Below are positions 34,512 through 46,714 of a DNA stretch of 64,000 nt, piece after piece (the stretch's first letter is position 1; each line of letters opens with the position of its first letter). Under the pieces are notes generated by a model. The model saw only the letters and a program-made list of their open reading frames with translations. It had not been told where the DNA came from and searched no databases. Origin of the DNA: Batillaria attramentaria. Taxonomy: Eukaryota; Mollusca; Gastropoda; Batillariidae. A program made the translations under genes and the position numbers. The stretch spans positions 334,501-398,500 of the forward strand of contig JACVVK020000496.1 of NCBI GenBank assembly GCA_018292915.2, given 5' to 3'.

Positions 34512-37291
34512 ACTCCTGAGTAAACACACAACTGATGATGTGATTATGGTTATATGGTCACTGTGGTAGTAGTTCAATTTGTTTGCTAGGCTACAAAATC
34601 TCCAAGGTACTTACTGGCAGACACTTTTCTGTATATTTTGTGGCCAGACTGACTCAGCCCCCCCCCCCCCCCCCCCCCACCACCACCACCACCACCACCG
34701 TCTCCAAACCAAACAAAATCATACAAAAAGCAAATTTCAACAAAACAAACACGAAAATCGAACAAAACAACATCATCGACAACAACAGCTATTGTATCCC
34801 CCCCCTCCCCCTCCGGGAAAAAAAGAAAAATCAACAACAAAACTAAATTAGCCACTCCCCAAAAACAACAACAACAACAACAACAAAAAAAACAACCAAA
34901 AAAAAAACGACAAAAACCCGACAAAAATAAGGAACAGACAAGCCAAAAACTAAACCAAAACAACAAACCTAACGACAAGCATCCCTCTACCTTTGGCCAC
35001 GATCAGTCGTCTGTTGAAATGGTTGCTGGAGAAACGGGACAGTGCGAAGAGAGACTCCTCCAGCGTGAACCCATCCTGTCTTTCCCGAGCTTTGTTCATA
35101 TTGGCCTGAATCCTGTCCAGAAAGCTCTGGACGGTCTCCACGTCAAGGCGGAATATTTCTGAGCTGGAGTCGTCCATGATGTAACACAAGGTCAGCAACG
35201 TCAGGGGTCTAACGTCTGGACAAAAATGGATAAATTATGCGCGCGCGCACGCACGCACGCACGCACGCACGCACACACACACTCTTAAAAAAGAGGGTAC
35301 CATCTCCCCAATGCGTCACCACCCCCACCGACTTCTTAAAAAAAAGAAAAAAAAAACAAAAACAAAGCTGTAACAGAATGAAACAAAAAAGAAGAAAAAA
35401 TAAACAGCAAAAGCAAAACAAATAGTCAACGAATCTTCGACTGCAAAAACGAACGATCCTTACTACTACTATTGAAAAACGTTCTAGGTGTGTGTGCGTG
35501 TGTGTTTAAATTCAAAAGCTTCCTAACGCTTTTAAAATGACATGATTCAAATCTTTTACAAATACTTGTAGTGAAAAAAAAGAAAAGAAAAAGAAAAACG
35601 TTACATTTTCAGCTTCACAGGTACACATTTTTTTCCCAGTTTGCCAAGGTTTATTCGGGAAAACCCGTTAGAATCTAATCATAGCAAGTTGACAGGCTAC
35701 GTACTTTGGTCTCGTTTTTCCAGGAAGGGTTTGATGTGCTCCTCTGCATTCAACTCTTTCGCCATCGGCACAACTTCGGCGCTCTTGCAGCAGTTCTGGA
35801 TGATGTCAATTGAAGACCGAAAGACGCCTCTCTCCCACTGAATTCAGGCAGTTAAATAACAACCAACAAACAAACCGGCCGATTGACAGACCGACCAAAC
35901 AAAGAAACATAGTGGTGTGGGTGGGTGGGTGCTTGGGAGCTTAACGTCCTTTTCCAGCCCGTATGGCTATCAAAGACAGGGCAACGGGGAAAAGACCAGT
36001 ACAAATATTTTATCCCAGCCGGGATTCGAACTAACGACCCGAGCATTGAAAGTCCAACGCTCATTCGGTTATCCGTAAACTAAACAGGGAATAAAGAAAA
36101 TACGACAGTACATTGGCAACGATCCAGACGGAGACGACAAATTGATAGTGATGGTGGTGGTGGTGGTGGTGATGCTGGCAAGAGTTAGAGAGAAAGAGAC
36201 AGACAGACAAGGGGTGGGTGAGTGGAGAGATAGGGAGAGGGTGGTAGGGTGGGTGTGTGGGCGTCTAAAGTCCGTTTACAACACGTAAGGGTGATATCAA
36301 AGACGGGCCAACGAGAGAGAGAGAGAGAGCTTACCAAAACTGCCGCGGACAGATGCTGCATGTGCTTAAGATCCTCCAACACATCGGAGAAAAGCCCTGT
36401 TTTCGCAATCCGTGGACGTATCTCCTTGCCATGACACGCCATATTCAAGACGATGTTCCTTGCAAGATCCAAACAGGCCATTCTGACGTCTTTTATAAGA
36501 CTCAGATCGCTAATGTATTTCAAACCCATCTCAGCCATAACCTGCCTCATCAGGGCAACAGATTTCTCGGCAAATCCGACAGACGCAGCAAACCGACTGA
36601 CATCCGCAAGGTCGGAATGGAGCTGGCAGGACGGAGAGCCGAGACTTTGTGCAATTTTCACTAAACATTCAAACACATTTCCGTAGGACTTGGGATCCTG
36701 ATCACCCATGACGCAAAACTCGGCGATTTGGATGAAAGTGTTCCAGTGTTTCGGGAAGGCTTTGAACAGCATCAGAGCTGTCTGCATGTCCTCTGGCTCG
36801 ATTTGCGCTATCAGCCTCTTTACTGAAAACAACAATAATAACAACAACAGCAAAACTGCAAGCACTTCATAATAATGAATAACAACTGAGTATTGTCTAG
36901 ACGCTTTATCCAATTTCTTTAACTGGCTCAACGCGCCGCGAGTTGAACCAAACACACGCTCACGGGAATCTTACCCATTCTTTCACACACTGGACACGAA
37001 CAGATTACAATCACGTGGTGTGAAGGGTCAGCTCTACTTTAGATTTCCGAATTTGAAATAGCATTTATTTTTAAATTTTGTGGGCTGAACATTTCCAAAG
37101 CAGACCGATGTTCAACGCGACCGGGATATAACCTGTGTGTACATGCATACGGCGAATACACGTACTTCTCAAGAGTTCAGGAGTCAAGTTACAGTAGTTT
37201 AAGATGTCACAGTCGAAAGACAGAATTACAACTTACGTTGATCTTGCCCGTTCTCGTCAGCGTCTCCGTGGCTTGACATTTCACTCGCCAT
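30863..37291 (-). CDS. Gene 2: armadillo/HEAT-like helical-repeat protein, complete
   Basis: Nine coding exons: 37291-37237, 36822-36335, 35837-35705, 35215-34991, 34417-34302, 33953-33842, 32690-32463, 31921-31806 and 31006-30863. All have GT donors and AG acceptors, and phases add to 1617 nt, or 538 aa plus stop. The start has a strong context (gaccATGG) and an in-frame stop upstream. Exon 2 (residues about 19-181) is a long helical segment. From about residue 395, the pattern VLRVLANLARGDNRKLEIL, GGLDVL, DVLLQLAS and RGLAEAV looks like consecutive armadillo-type repeats. No signal peptide or membrane segment is seen, so it is probably cytosolic. It is a paralogue of gene 1, exon by exon. 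The family is not recognised; SmgGDS-like and other ARM proteins share only the general repeat style. Confidence 0.9.
31138..31215 (+). mobile_element. tRNA-derived SINE head, type B
   Basis: A-box-like ggtctagtggttaag and B-box ggttcgagtccc are present, but the acceptor ends do not pair well, so it is not a tRNA gene. It lies in the last intron of gene 2. Confidence 0.55.
31388..31540 (-). mobile_element. SINE family A copy
   Basis: Minus-strand head with gagttcgaatcccgcc and body with ttgatatcaccc. It lies in the last intron of gene 2. Confidence 0.75.
31975..32460. repeat. A/C-rich low-complexity intron segment
   Basis: CAAA/CAAAA-type sequence fills most of the intron between gene 2 exons 32690-32463 and 31921-31806. 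A TAC run precedes the donor of exon 32690-32463. Confidence 0.8.
32725..33040 (+). repeat. Dispersed repeat family D, copy 1
   Basis: Landmarks are cattacagacgctgtcactg, gatagataccacgaaaa and gcgagcggtcgg. Copies occur at 40890-41195 and 56430-56950. It is about 300 bp with no coding capacity, and its class is unknown. Confidence 0.6.
33446..33600 (+). mobile_element. SINE family A copy
   Basis: tRNA-like head (ggccgaatggtagaacg, gagttcgaatcccggc) and full body ending in ggtggaaaagg. It lies in the gene 2 intron upstream of exon 32690-32463. Confidence 0.8.
34024..34135. repeat. (TGCG)n / (GT)n microsatellite
   Basis: TGCG tetranucleotides grade into GT and CG-rich sequence between gene 2 exons 34417-34302 and 33953-33842. 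A long CA run lies at 34442-34510 in the neighbouring intron. Confidence 0.85.
34130..34270. repeat. Intron repeat of gene 2, copy 1
   Basis: About 140 bp starting gtgtttaaattcaa and ending tttattcgggaaaacccgtt. It matches 35505-35670 in a different gene 2 intron. Confidence 0.65.
35505..35670. repeat. Intron repeat of gene 2, copy 2
   Basis: Counterpart of 34130-34270 with the same start and end landmarks and an inserted A-rich stretch at 35573-35600. Each copy lies just downstream, in the direction of transcription, of an exon. Confidence 0.65.
35910..36075 (-). mobile_element. SINE family A copy
   Basis: Minus-strand head (gttcgaatcccggctgg) and body (ttgatagccatacgggc) lie in the gene 2 intron between exons 36822-36335 and 35837-35705. 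Confidence 0.75.
36240..36312 (-). mobile_element. SINE family A fragment
   Basis: Only the body end is present (ttgatatcacccttacg on the minus strand). It abuts a GA run at 36313-36330, immediately next to the donor of gene 2 exon 2. Confidence 0.6.
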
Positions 37292-37439
37292 GGTCAGTTT
37301 CAGATTAAGCTACGAGCGCTGCTGATGTCTGAAACCTTCAAGGAGTTTTAACTGCAACAGAGAGGCTAGAAGTCTCTTTTCTGGGGTAAGTTAAGCTTCC
37401 CTACCCTGAAAGACCGGCCATTTGACTCTTATTTGATTT

Positions 37440-37520
37440 TGATGTTCGCAACTTTGTAAGCGCTTAGAGCTCGATGCCGGAGTATTAGCGCTATATAAAT
37501 ATCCATTATTATTATTATAG
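37440..37520 (+). mobile_element. LINE/SINE 3' tail remnant
   Basis: gtaagcgcttagagctc, agcgctatataaata and a terminal ATT run are typical of this class of tail. It lies just upstream of gene 2. Confidence 0.55.
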
Positions 37521-38037
37521 TTCTGTTTCTCTTTAATAGTATAAATAGTGTCTTATCGCGCAAAACATGACACAAAACCAAGCCAGCTACGTCCTAATAC
37601 GGTCTTCCTGAAAGGGAAAACTGATATCACAAGACAATGGGTCATTGGCTTCCCGGCACAGTAAGTTATCATTGTTCATTCAGTGTTGCTTTCCTTATTC
37701 AGTGTCTGAGGCCAAAGACTGAACCAAATGAAATGTGTACTTCTTACCTTCGCTCACTTGTTCCCGTTGCTTGTAATATTCGATTTACAATGACTTTATG
37801 CACGAAGTTTGATGCGCGTACTTACTCAGTTGCACAATGGCGATCGGACAAAAAAAGCTTAAGTTTGAAGACATGTCAAACGGGAATTCCCAGACGAAGG
37901 GAACCTTATTGGAGCAACTGCAAACCCAGAACCTATTATACTGTTACAGTAAGAAAGGAATTTAAACATGAAAAGAACTCTGTCTGTGTGTGCGTGCGTG
38001 CGTGCATGCGTGTGCGCGCGCGCACCGGCACACGTGG

Positions 38038-38122
<85 letters not shown>
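38038..38122. repeat. (GT)n microsatellite
   Basis: GT run between genes 2 and 3. The rest of 37520-38560 shows no supportable gene. Confidence 0.9.
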
Positions 38123-38123
<1 letters not shown>

Positions 38124-38561
38124 AAAACTAGAAAATATAACAGCTTCCATAACACACATTTATTGCTTTATTCACCTCAGTTCAGCTGGAGATTTCCGTT
38201 CCATTTGGATGGGTTTCTATGACAACTGGCGCAGGATGATTGCTCACTGAGTTAGAATTACAGGCTACACGAACAGTACACTTGTACGAAAACAGCATAT
38301 AACATTTTTTTTTTTTTTTTTGTGGGGGATATCATAAAAGATGCTGACCTGTATCCAAGCAGGTTTCACCTTTAGTATTCAGGGTTGGTAAACGTTTCTT
38401 TTTGATATGCTGTGTAGTGGTGATACGCAGGTAAGAGCACACTATGACTAACCTGCTACATGTAGGTGTACCAATCTCTTAGAGTGTAGTAGATGCATAA
38501 AATACGCCACACAGACTTATGTCTTAAGAACCCAAGCCCAAACAGCCCCTGCCCACGGGGA

Positions 38562-38712
38562 ACCGGGGTGGCCGAATGGTAGAGCGTCGGACTTCCAGTG
38601 CTCGGGTCGTGAGTTCGAATCCCGGCTGGGGCCAGATATTTGTGCTGGCTTTTTCATCGTTGCCCCGTCTTTGATATCACCCTTATGTGGTGGAAAAGGA
38701 CGTTAACCCCCC
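38562..38712 (+). mobile_element. SINE family A copy
   Basis: Head with ggccgaatggtagagcg and gagttcgaatcccggc; body with tgccccgtctttgatatc. This is one of the best preserved copies, in the spacer downstream of gene 3. Confidence 0.85.
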
Positions 38713-38739
38713 CCCCAATTTGATACCACTGGTTAAAAA

Positions 38740-38930
38740 TAACAAGCCCCTGCACACCAGTAGAAGCCACTTAAAGCCACTATTACACAAGGCGTGGGCC
38801 TTCTCCTCTAGGCCGGAGACCGCTGCAAATTGCATTGTAGTGGCTTGAAGTGGCACCTAGTGGTCTGAAGATTTCAATTAAAAATGTGATTTTTGCATGC
38901 GCTTTTCAAAGTTATACTTTGTCAGATACA
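38740..38930 (+). repeat. Dispersed repeat family G, copy 1
   Basis: Landmarks are gccactattacacaaggc, gtgggcct and gatctgaagatttcaa-like sequence. Other copies are at 56215-56290 (partial), 60725-60905 and 61240-61450. Confidence 0.6.
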
Positions 38931-39037
38931 AGCCTAAATAAATAGCAAGCTAGAGTCTATTTACCTACGTATCACCACTACAAAGATTATCACAAACCAC
39001 GGGCGTTTACCAACCTCGCGCCCGGTCTTTGCTCAAC

Positions 39038-40456
39038 TCAACCAAGAGGTTTACAGGAGTTGGGTAAACCAAAAATACTAAGAACGGATTTTCCCGATGT
39101 ACCAATTGTACAGGTCGTGCGAACTATCTCTCCATTGATGAAGTAGCTGATGATAGGCACCTCCCCAGGCATACCTAGCAACGTCATCATGATGACGTCA
39201 GACTGCACGTCTAAGTTGGCCACTCGGCCACGTGACATGGGCACGAACTTGTACTCTTCTCCGTACAGGACGATGTTGTCGTTCCTGAGAGAGAGAGAGA
39301 GAGAGGAAATGATTTCTTTGAGCACGATCTGGTAAAGCACAATAAACGTTTCATTGATTTCCCATAACGTTGACTTTATCCTCGGAAACAACAACATCAA
39401 CAACAACAAACACAACAACAACAGCAACAACAACAACAACAACAAACACAACAACAACAGCAACAACAACAGGGGATTTGGCCGAGTAGGTAAGGCGGAT
39501 CCTGAGACACAGGTTGCAATCTCCGACGGGCAGGAATTTTTGGGTTTTTCCCCTTACCAAGTCGATTCAAATTCGCGTGCAGACTCGCTTACGGTGCCTG
39601 TATTGCCTTCGTTGGGGAGCCGGGGTGGCCGAATGGTAGAGCGTTGGACTTTCAATGCTTGGATCGTGAGTTCGAATCCCGACAAGGGCCAAACATTTGC
39701 TGGCCTTTTTCTCATTGCCCCGTCTTTGATAGCACCCGTGGAAAACGACGTTAAACTCCCATTTACCCACCAACCCTCGTGTACATATTACAAATATCCA
39801 GTATCCCATATCCCATTCCAGGGGCCGCGGAAAGGAAAACAATCACACAACATGCACGCAGGAGAAAAGCGGGAGAGAAAAGGGTGCTGTTGTACTTTAG
39901 CGACACCCCCCCCCCCCCAAAGTTTCCTTACTACGGAAATGGGACTTTAAGATATACATAATACAACAGCAACAACAACTAGAACAACAGCAACATCTAC
40001 AACGACGACGACAAGAACAAGAACAACCATAAGAACAACAGCCACAGCAACAAAGAGAATGTGAAATAAAACAACAACAACAAAACCCGGCCCCATACCC
40101 TATCCGGAAGACAGGGCCAGTGTAATAGACACAGAAAGGATTGCGATTGCAGTTCCAGTTGGTGAGGAAGATAGGCTGGTCCTCGCTAAACGGGTACAAC
40201 ATCGGCGTTACGCTGTATGCAGACCTGGTGTAGGTGACCGTTGGGTTGAACTGAAACCGCGAGAAACACAATATATTTCAAGAACTTAAACAGTTTAAAA
40301 TACGTAAGGTTTTTTCACTTCTTCCTCCAAAAAAAAGTTAGACCACGGAAAGTGCAGCTGGTCCATTAGAACAAAGACTTATTGTCAACCCCCCCCCCCC
40401 AAAAAAAAAAAAAAAAAAAAAACCAACAACAGCATGATCAGTCAGTCAATCTACGT

Positions 40457-40489
<33 letters not shown>

Positions 40490-40620
40490 GAAGACTTATT
40501 GTCGTTTTTGTTTGCAGCAAGGACCCACCCTTTGGAACACCTTTCCAAAAACCATAAGGCATACAGATTCGGTCCCCACCTTTAAAACTGCAGCCAAAAC
40601 TAAGAATCATGTAAGCAAGA

Positions 40621-40706
<86 letters not shown>

Positions 40707-41338
40707 TGTCACCGTACAGATTGGAAGCCAGCGTCTGTGGGAGTGATGTTGAAAGTGTTACGCAGGTCGGCAGCCAGTATAATACCAAACGTCCAGCGGT
40801 CCCCGATCTGACTGTACGTCGTCCATACCTCACCATCAGGACCGATGTTGCCTCCCCACGCTTTCTGTCAGAACATTCAACAGGCTAATACCATCCTTGC
40901 CAAACCAACTTATCTTTTGAAACAATTTCGCTCGTGAGACAGAGTTCGCTTGTACGCCGAAACACTCTATCTTGATAATTAGTACAGCTCTTAATGCGAC
41001 ACAATGTTGTTACATTTCGCTCGAGCGGTCACACATTAAAATTCTACCACTGATGTTCTACACTACTGGAGCGCTCAGTGTAGTCGCGCGTCATCGAATA
41101 CGGTTCTGTTAGTGCAGTGCCAGCATTACAGACGCTGTCACTGTCCAGGTGACTAAGTGGTGTGACGATAGATACCACGAAAACAGCAGGACTATTCATA
41201 CGCGGCTGGCACAAGAGCTAGCAGACAACAAGAATGAAGGGGTAGGTGGTCGCTGCTAGCATTGCCAAAAAGTGTAATACTGTACTGGGATTTGTTTCAA
41301 TTTACCCTACACGAGATTTTATCAGCTGGATTTATGTT

Positions 41339-41408
<70 letters not shown>

Positions 41409-41684
41409 TGGGGGGGGGTGTTAAAGCATTTCTAGGGTGTCATGCGCAGCGTCATGTTAAACAGGAATGTATAGCACTTTCTTTGAAGTACGCCTCTGTA
41501 TTGTGCAGCCTTTACGGGACAGAGTTTATTAATCAGCATGAGAACCTTTTTGTGGGCCACAGATTTGAAGAAGTGCAAGGTTTATACAAGCTAGTGTTAG
41601 TACCTGCCAGAACTGCTTGTCGATAGCCGTGGCGGGTTTACTGGGCCGCAGTACCAGACCATCAGCACGACAACATCTACACAA

Positions 41685-41749
<65 letters not shown>

Positions 41750-44700
41750 GCTAAATGGAACAGTGTGTACGCAAAGACGGCCTGGCGGCTGAAGGCTTTT
41801 TCCCTTGAACCCTATTTGAATCTCTTCTCGTGCACTTTCCGCTGTATAGTGACTCGTCCACCTACTGCATCGTTTCTCATCCACTTACTGCAACTTACTG
41901 CATAGTGACTCGTTCACCTCCTGCATATTGACTCGTCCATGCATAGTGACTCCTCTATTTACTGCATAGTGGCTCATCTACGTACTGCATTGCGACTCGT
42001 CCATTTACTGCATAGTGACTCGTTTACTAACTGCATTGTGACTTGTTCACTCACTGCATAGTGACTCGTTCACTTACTGTATAGTGATTCTTTCACTTAC
42101 TGCATAATGACTCGTTCAGTTACTGCATAGTGACTCTTTCACTGACTTACTACATAACTGATGACTCGTTCAGTTCCTGCATAGTGACTCGTTCACTTAC
42201 TGCTTAGTAACGCGTTCACTTACTGAATAGTGACTCATCCATTTACTGCATAGTAACTCGTCCACTTACTGCATAATGACTCGTCCATCTATTCCATAGT
42301 GTCTCGTCTGCTTACTGCCTAAATGACTCACGGCTGTCTATCTTCGCTCCAGTAACTTCACCCTGCACTGAATGTCTAAGCACGGCCTGTCCACTTCAAA
42401 GTGATCGTCTGTCCTCACACCTTTATCGTCTCTACCCACTGCATCACGACTGTCAATAACTACAAGTGAACTGCACGATACACGGAGAGTTGTCTCTACT
42501 CACTGCATCAGCATGCTGACGTTAGTGTGTCCGATCATATCGCTCGGCCCCACAGGTCCCATACTGAGGGTGGACACCATGGCTTGCAACTCTCCGTTCG
42601 GTTCCTCCCGCTCTGCAAGGCACAGAAGAAGAACGAAAACAAATAAAACACCACCACCACCAACACCACCACCAACACCACCACCAACAACACCACCAAC
42701 AACACCACCACCAACAAAACAACAACAACAACAATCATTACATTACACATCGCAGGGAAATTAGCAAGAAGAGGAAAACTGTAGAAGCAACTAGCAGCTG
42801 TATCCGGTTTCGCCGAGAAATCATGCCAAGGGAGGTAATAAGACTTTGCGATGAGAAATCGCCGAACTAATAAACCACAGAGTTATTTCCCGTGAACCGG
42901 TTACCCACGGGATTACAGTAAGTGCTTTGAAAGTAAATGGAAAAGGTGGTGAAATTAACGATTTTGGACATTGTTTTTTTTTCCGGCTAGATTCTTTCCG
43001 AGGCCCCTCTGAGTACAGCCACCAGTTTTGATCGCGATGTGAAAATTAGGTTAATGCGAACACACACACACACACAGACAGACACTTCATTTATATGGTG
43101 GTGAGCGGTGGAATAGTCTAGGTAGCGCGTCGGACTTAGCCGCTGCGCTACTGAACGGCCGTCACCGATATAACGGCCAAGAAGCGTGGATCGTAGATGG
43201 AGCTTGTGATATGTGATACCGGTTTTTCCTGGCTACCATTCTGCTCATCGGGGGTTTCTCTCTGGGTTATCCGGCTTTCCTCCTCAAGCAAAATTGAAAA
43301 ATAGGATAGGTATTGGGTGGCGCTGCACCGCGGCGAGGCGCTTCCCCCGAGGAAAGCAGCCCGAAAAAAAAAATTTAAAAAGATTTAGAGGCCGCGCCGC
43401 TTGTGGGTCTTTGCGTGCTAGCAACAAATACCAGGAGGTTTGTGAAACGCCAACAAGCGTGCTTTACTTACTGTACGTGTTTCCAGGTTGAACCTTGATC
43501 GTCCAGAAAGTGTCCTTGAACGGAGCGATTCCCATAGCGTTCGCAAAAATGGAAGCCTCGCCAATTTGCCACTGGTCACTTCCGGCACGGTAATCATCAC
43601 TCACTCGGGCCTGAAATGCAAAGTAAGTCATTATCATGGGAGTGAAGACAATATGGAGCTTTAGAAAAAAAAAACAAACAAACAAACACAAAACCAAAAA
43701 ACCTACCGATTACAACAACAAAAACCCCCAAGCATAAAAAACAACAACCAAACAAACAGACAAACAAGCAAACACAAAAACAACAACAACTGAAAAACAA
43801 ACAAACAAGCAAAGAAGTACGTTTCGGAATTCGTTTTGTTTCGTTCCGTCGCTTTGTCGCTCGAAGTGCCATGATTTGTTTCTGCCGTCTGCTGGCGAAG
43901 GTATGACTGATGATTGTAAAAATTAATTTTGTCTGTGCTTCTGAAGTCCACTAGTGTTTATAACAGATGCGGTAGATGTTGTACCAGTGAAGGTTCTTTG
44001 TTTCATTAATTTTATTGTAATGACTACAATTTTTGTGCTTCGTAAAAAGTCCTTGCCGAAATACAATGATCTCAAACGTTTTAAGGCCAGGTTTTAAGGG
44101 GGAAAACAGCAACTTTTCTTCCAAAATTATGTTTTCTGTGCAGAAAACTCACTCCTGGAGATGCAATCTGAGCATAATTCCTGAACTCGACCTTAAATCC
44201 AAACCTCTTTGCCAAACCTCTACACACGTATTTTACCTGAGTGACCACAGGAATCTCCAGGCTCTGCATGGCGTGTCGAGGGTTGGACATACAGTACTGG
44301 ATGGTGAGACCCGTTGCACGTGCTGCCTCCCCCATCTGGAGCAGCCAGGTCCTAGCTACATCCACTGTCGACAACGTCGCGTTCATGTCGGCAAACTCGC
44401 GGTTTAGCCAGTCCTTTTACCAGCAGAAAAGTTTGTGAGAGCATCATTAATAATAATAATAATAATAAATGGTATTTGTACTGCGCATTTCTTTAGAATG
44501 AAACTCACTGCGCCGATAACTCACCGACACTCGCGCACACTTTACAAAGACGGACAGACATACACCGGTGAAACTGACATAAGTTAAATAAGTAAATTAT
44601 TGGAGGGCTTTGCCAAATAGGAACGTTTTCAGACTGCATTTCTCAGATTCGCAGGCAGAGAGTTCCATGAGGTTGGTGCGACAAACCTGAAAGAGCCTGC

Positions 44701-45115
44701 GCTCGCAAAAAAGATTTCACGTTGCGCTTGGGAATTTTGAGAAACCTCTCGGACGACGACCGGCGGGCATTGTCATCTATGAAAAATGATGATGATGATG
44801 ATGATGATGATGATATGTTTAACAAAATCAAACTTTTGATGCATGAATTTAAAGTAGATGGCTGTTTAGACCAGGAAAATTTCTAAAGTTTTTTTTTCCA
44901 TTTCTGCGAGTCGATCTTTTGATTGAAGACGGGAGGTGAAGAGCGAGAGAAGAAAATCCAGAGCACAACAATAGTGAGATATTTGGCCTTGCATACCTGC
45001 TCGTACAGAATCAGTCCCCAAGTCCTGGCTTCCGTAAATAGATACAGCCAAAAGTTCTGTCAAGGAAATGAGAATAAGAATAAGAAACATCATACCCCCC
45101 CCCCCCGCCCCGACA

Positions 45116-45146
<31 letters not shown>

Positions 45147-45988
45147 CTGTCCCCCTACCCTCCCTGGCTCCCTGGCACACCATCGCTAATGAGGGGGGGG
45201 GGGTTTAATCCATCACTGTTTGATCTAGAAATCTTTCAATGTTCGTGTTTAAAAGACAGTACCCCCCCCCCCCAAAAAAAAAAAAAAAAAAAAAAACAAC
45301 AACAAAAAAAAAACAAACCAACAACAACAACAACGAAACCCCCACAAACAAACAAACAAAAACCAGACCAAAAAACAAACAAACAACATAAACACCCAAC
45401 AACAACAACAACAACAACAAAAACCCACAAAAAAATCCAAACAACAACAAAAAGGCCCAAAGGAATAAAGAACCAAAACCTCAACAAAACAAACATCAAC
45501 AAAAACCCAACAAACAAAAGAAACAAATAAAACACCACCACCACCACCACCACCACCACCACCACCACCACCACCAACAAGCCTCACTGTTATATCAACT
45601 ATGAAAAAGGAAAAAGCTTATCGTTCGCCCATTCATGCAAACATCAGAAAAAAAGCAATACTACAGGAGGTACAAAATGAGAACAATTGAAGAAGTTAAC
45701 CAGGTCTTGTGGTATCGCCTTCTCCTTCTCCACAATGAAGTTGTACGGACCACCATTGTCTTTGGCGTATGGAGTTTGTGACGACCTGTGGGGGAAGACC
45801 AAACAGATGGTTACCGTAAACGTTCGCCCGCTTTTCATTTGTCGTCCAAAATTAGCTGGTAAAAAAAAGCAATGTATATCACAGTCATTAAAGAGAGCTT
45901 TGGCCCCCAACTCCTCCCACAAGCCAACAAAACACAAATATAACGCAACAGACAGACAGACAGACAGACACACACACACACACACACA

Positions 45989-46035
<47 letters not shown>

Positions 46036-46635
46036 ACTCGTCATTTTAACTATATCTTACCAATATCGATTATGAGCTCCGGCCGGCCACTTGGTCATGT
46101 TGTAAATGTATCTGTATTACAAACAAGCAAACCATACATATATAATTTTTTTTTTGGCCGGGGGGGGGGGGGGGGGGTCGGACTAATCGCACCTCCACCC
46201 CACCCCAAGCCAAAGTATTATGTGACCAAACTTCACTTCCCCACCCATTCCCCCGGTACACACACATAATATATTCCGCCAAGTCAAACTTGATTCCTCA
46301 CGGCGTATACATATACACGAACTTTTTCTTTCATCACACATGTAATAGTTGCACGGAGCCCTAACATTAAGTCACGTGAACAAGGCGAAATAATAGCAGC
46401 TTACTGAAAGCCGTCAGGGGCGACCTCGGCAGTCGGTGTCCAGGTGAGCACTCCGTCATGGGGACCCTTCGGGTAGAACCAGCTGTCATACTGAACGTAC
46501 CTGACAAACAGTTACACTACAAAAATGAACGAACGAACTGGTAAGCGGACACTGCAAGGGAGAGAACTGTGCCTGTGTAGAAAGAGTGATCACTGGATCT
46601 AGCAGTTCCCAGTACAGAAAAACAAACAAACAAAG

Positions 46636-46714
<79 letters not shown>

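Noticed and set aside
30863..37291. Naming gene 2 as SmgGDS (RAP1GDS1) or another specific ARM protein
   Set aside because: Only general armadillo spacing agrees; I see no diagnostic motif across the full length.
38562..38640. Genuine tRNA gene
   Set aside because: Promoter boxes are present, but acceptor and anticodon stems do not pair properly, and the same sequence with a shared non-tRNA body recurs across the window.
45236..45587. Val/Phe/Cys-rich membrane-like frames of 112-114 codons
   Set aside because: Reverse reading of CAA/CCA low-complexity intron sequence.
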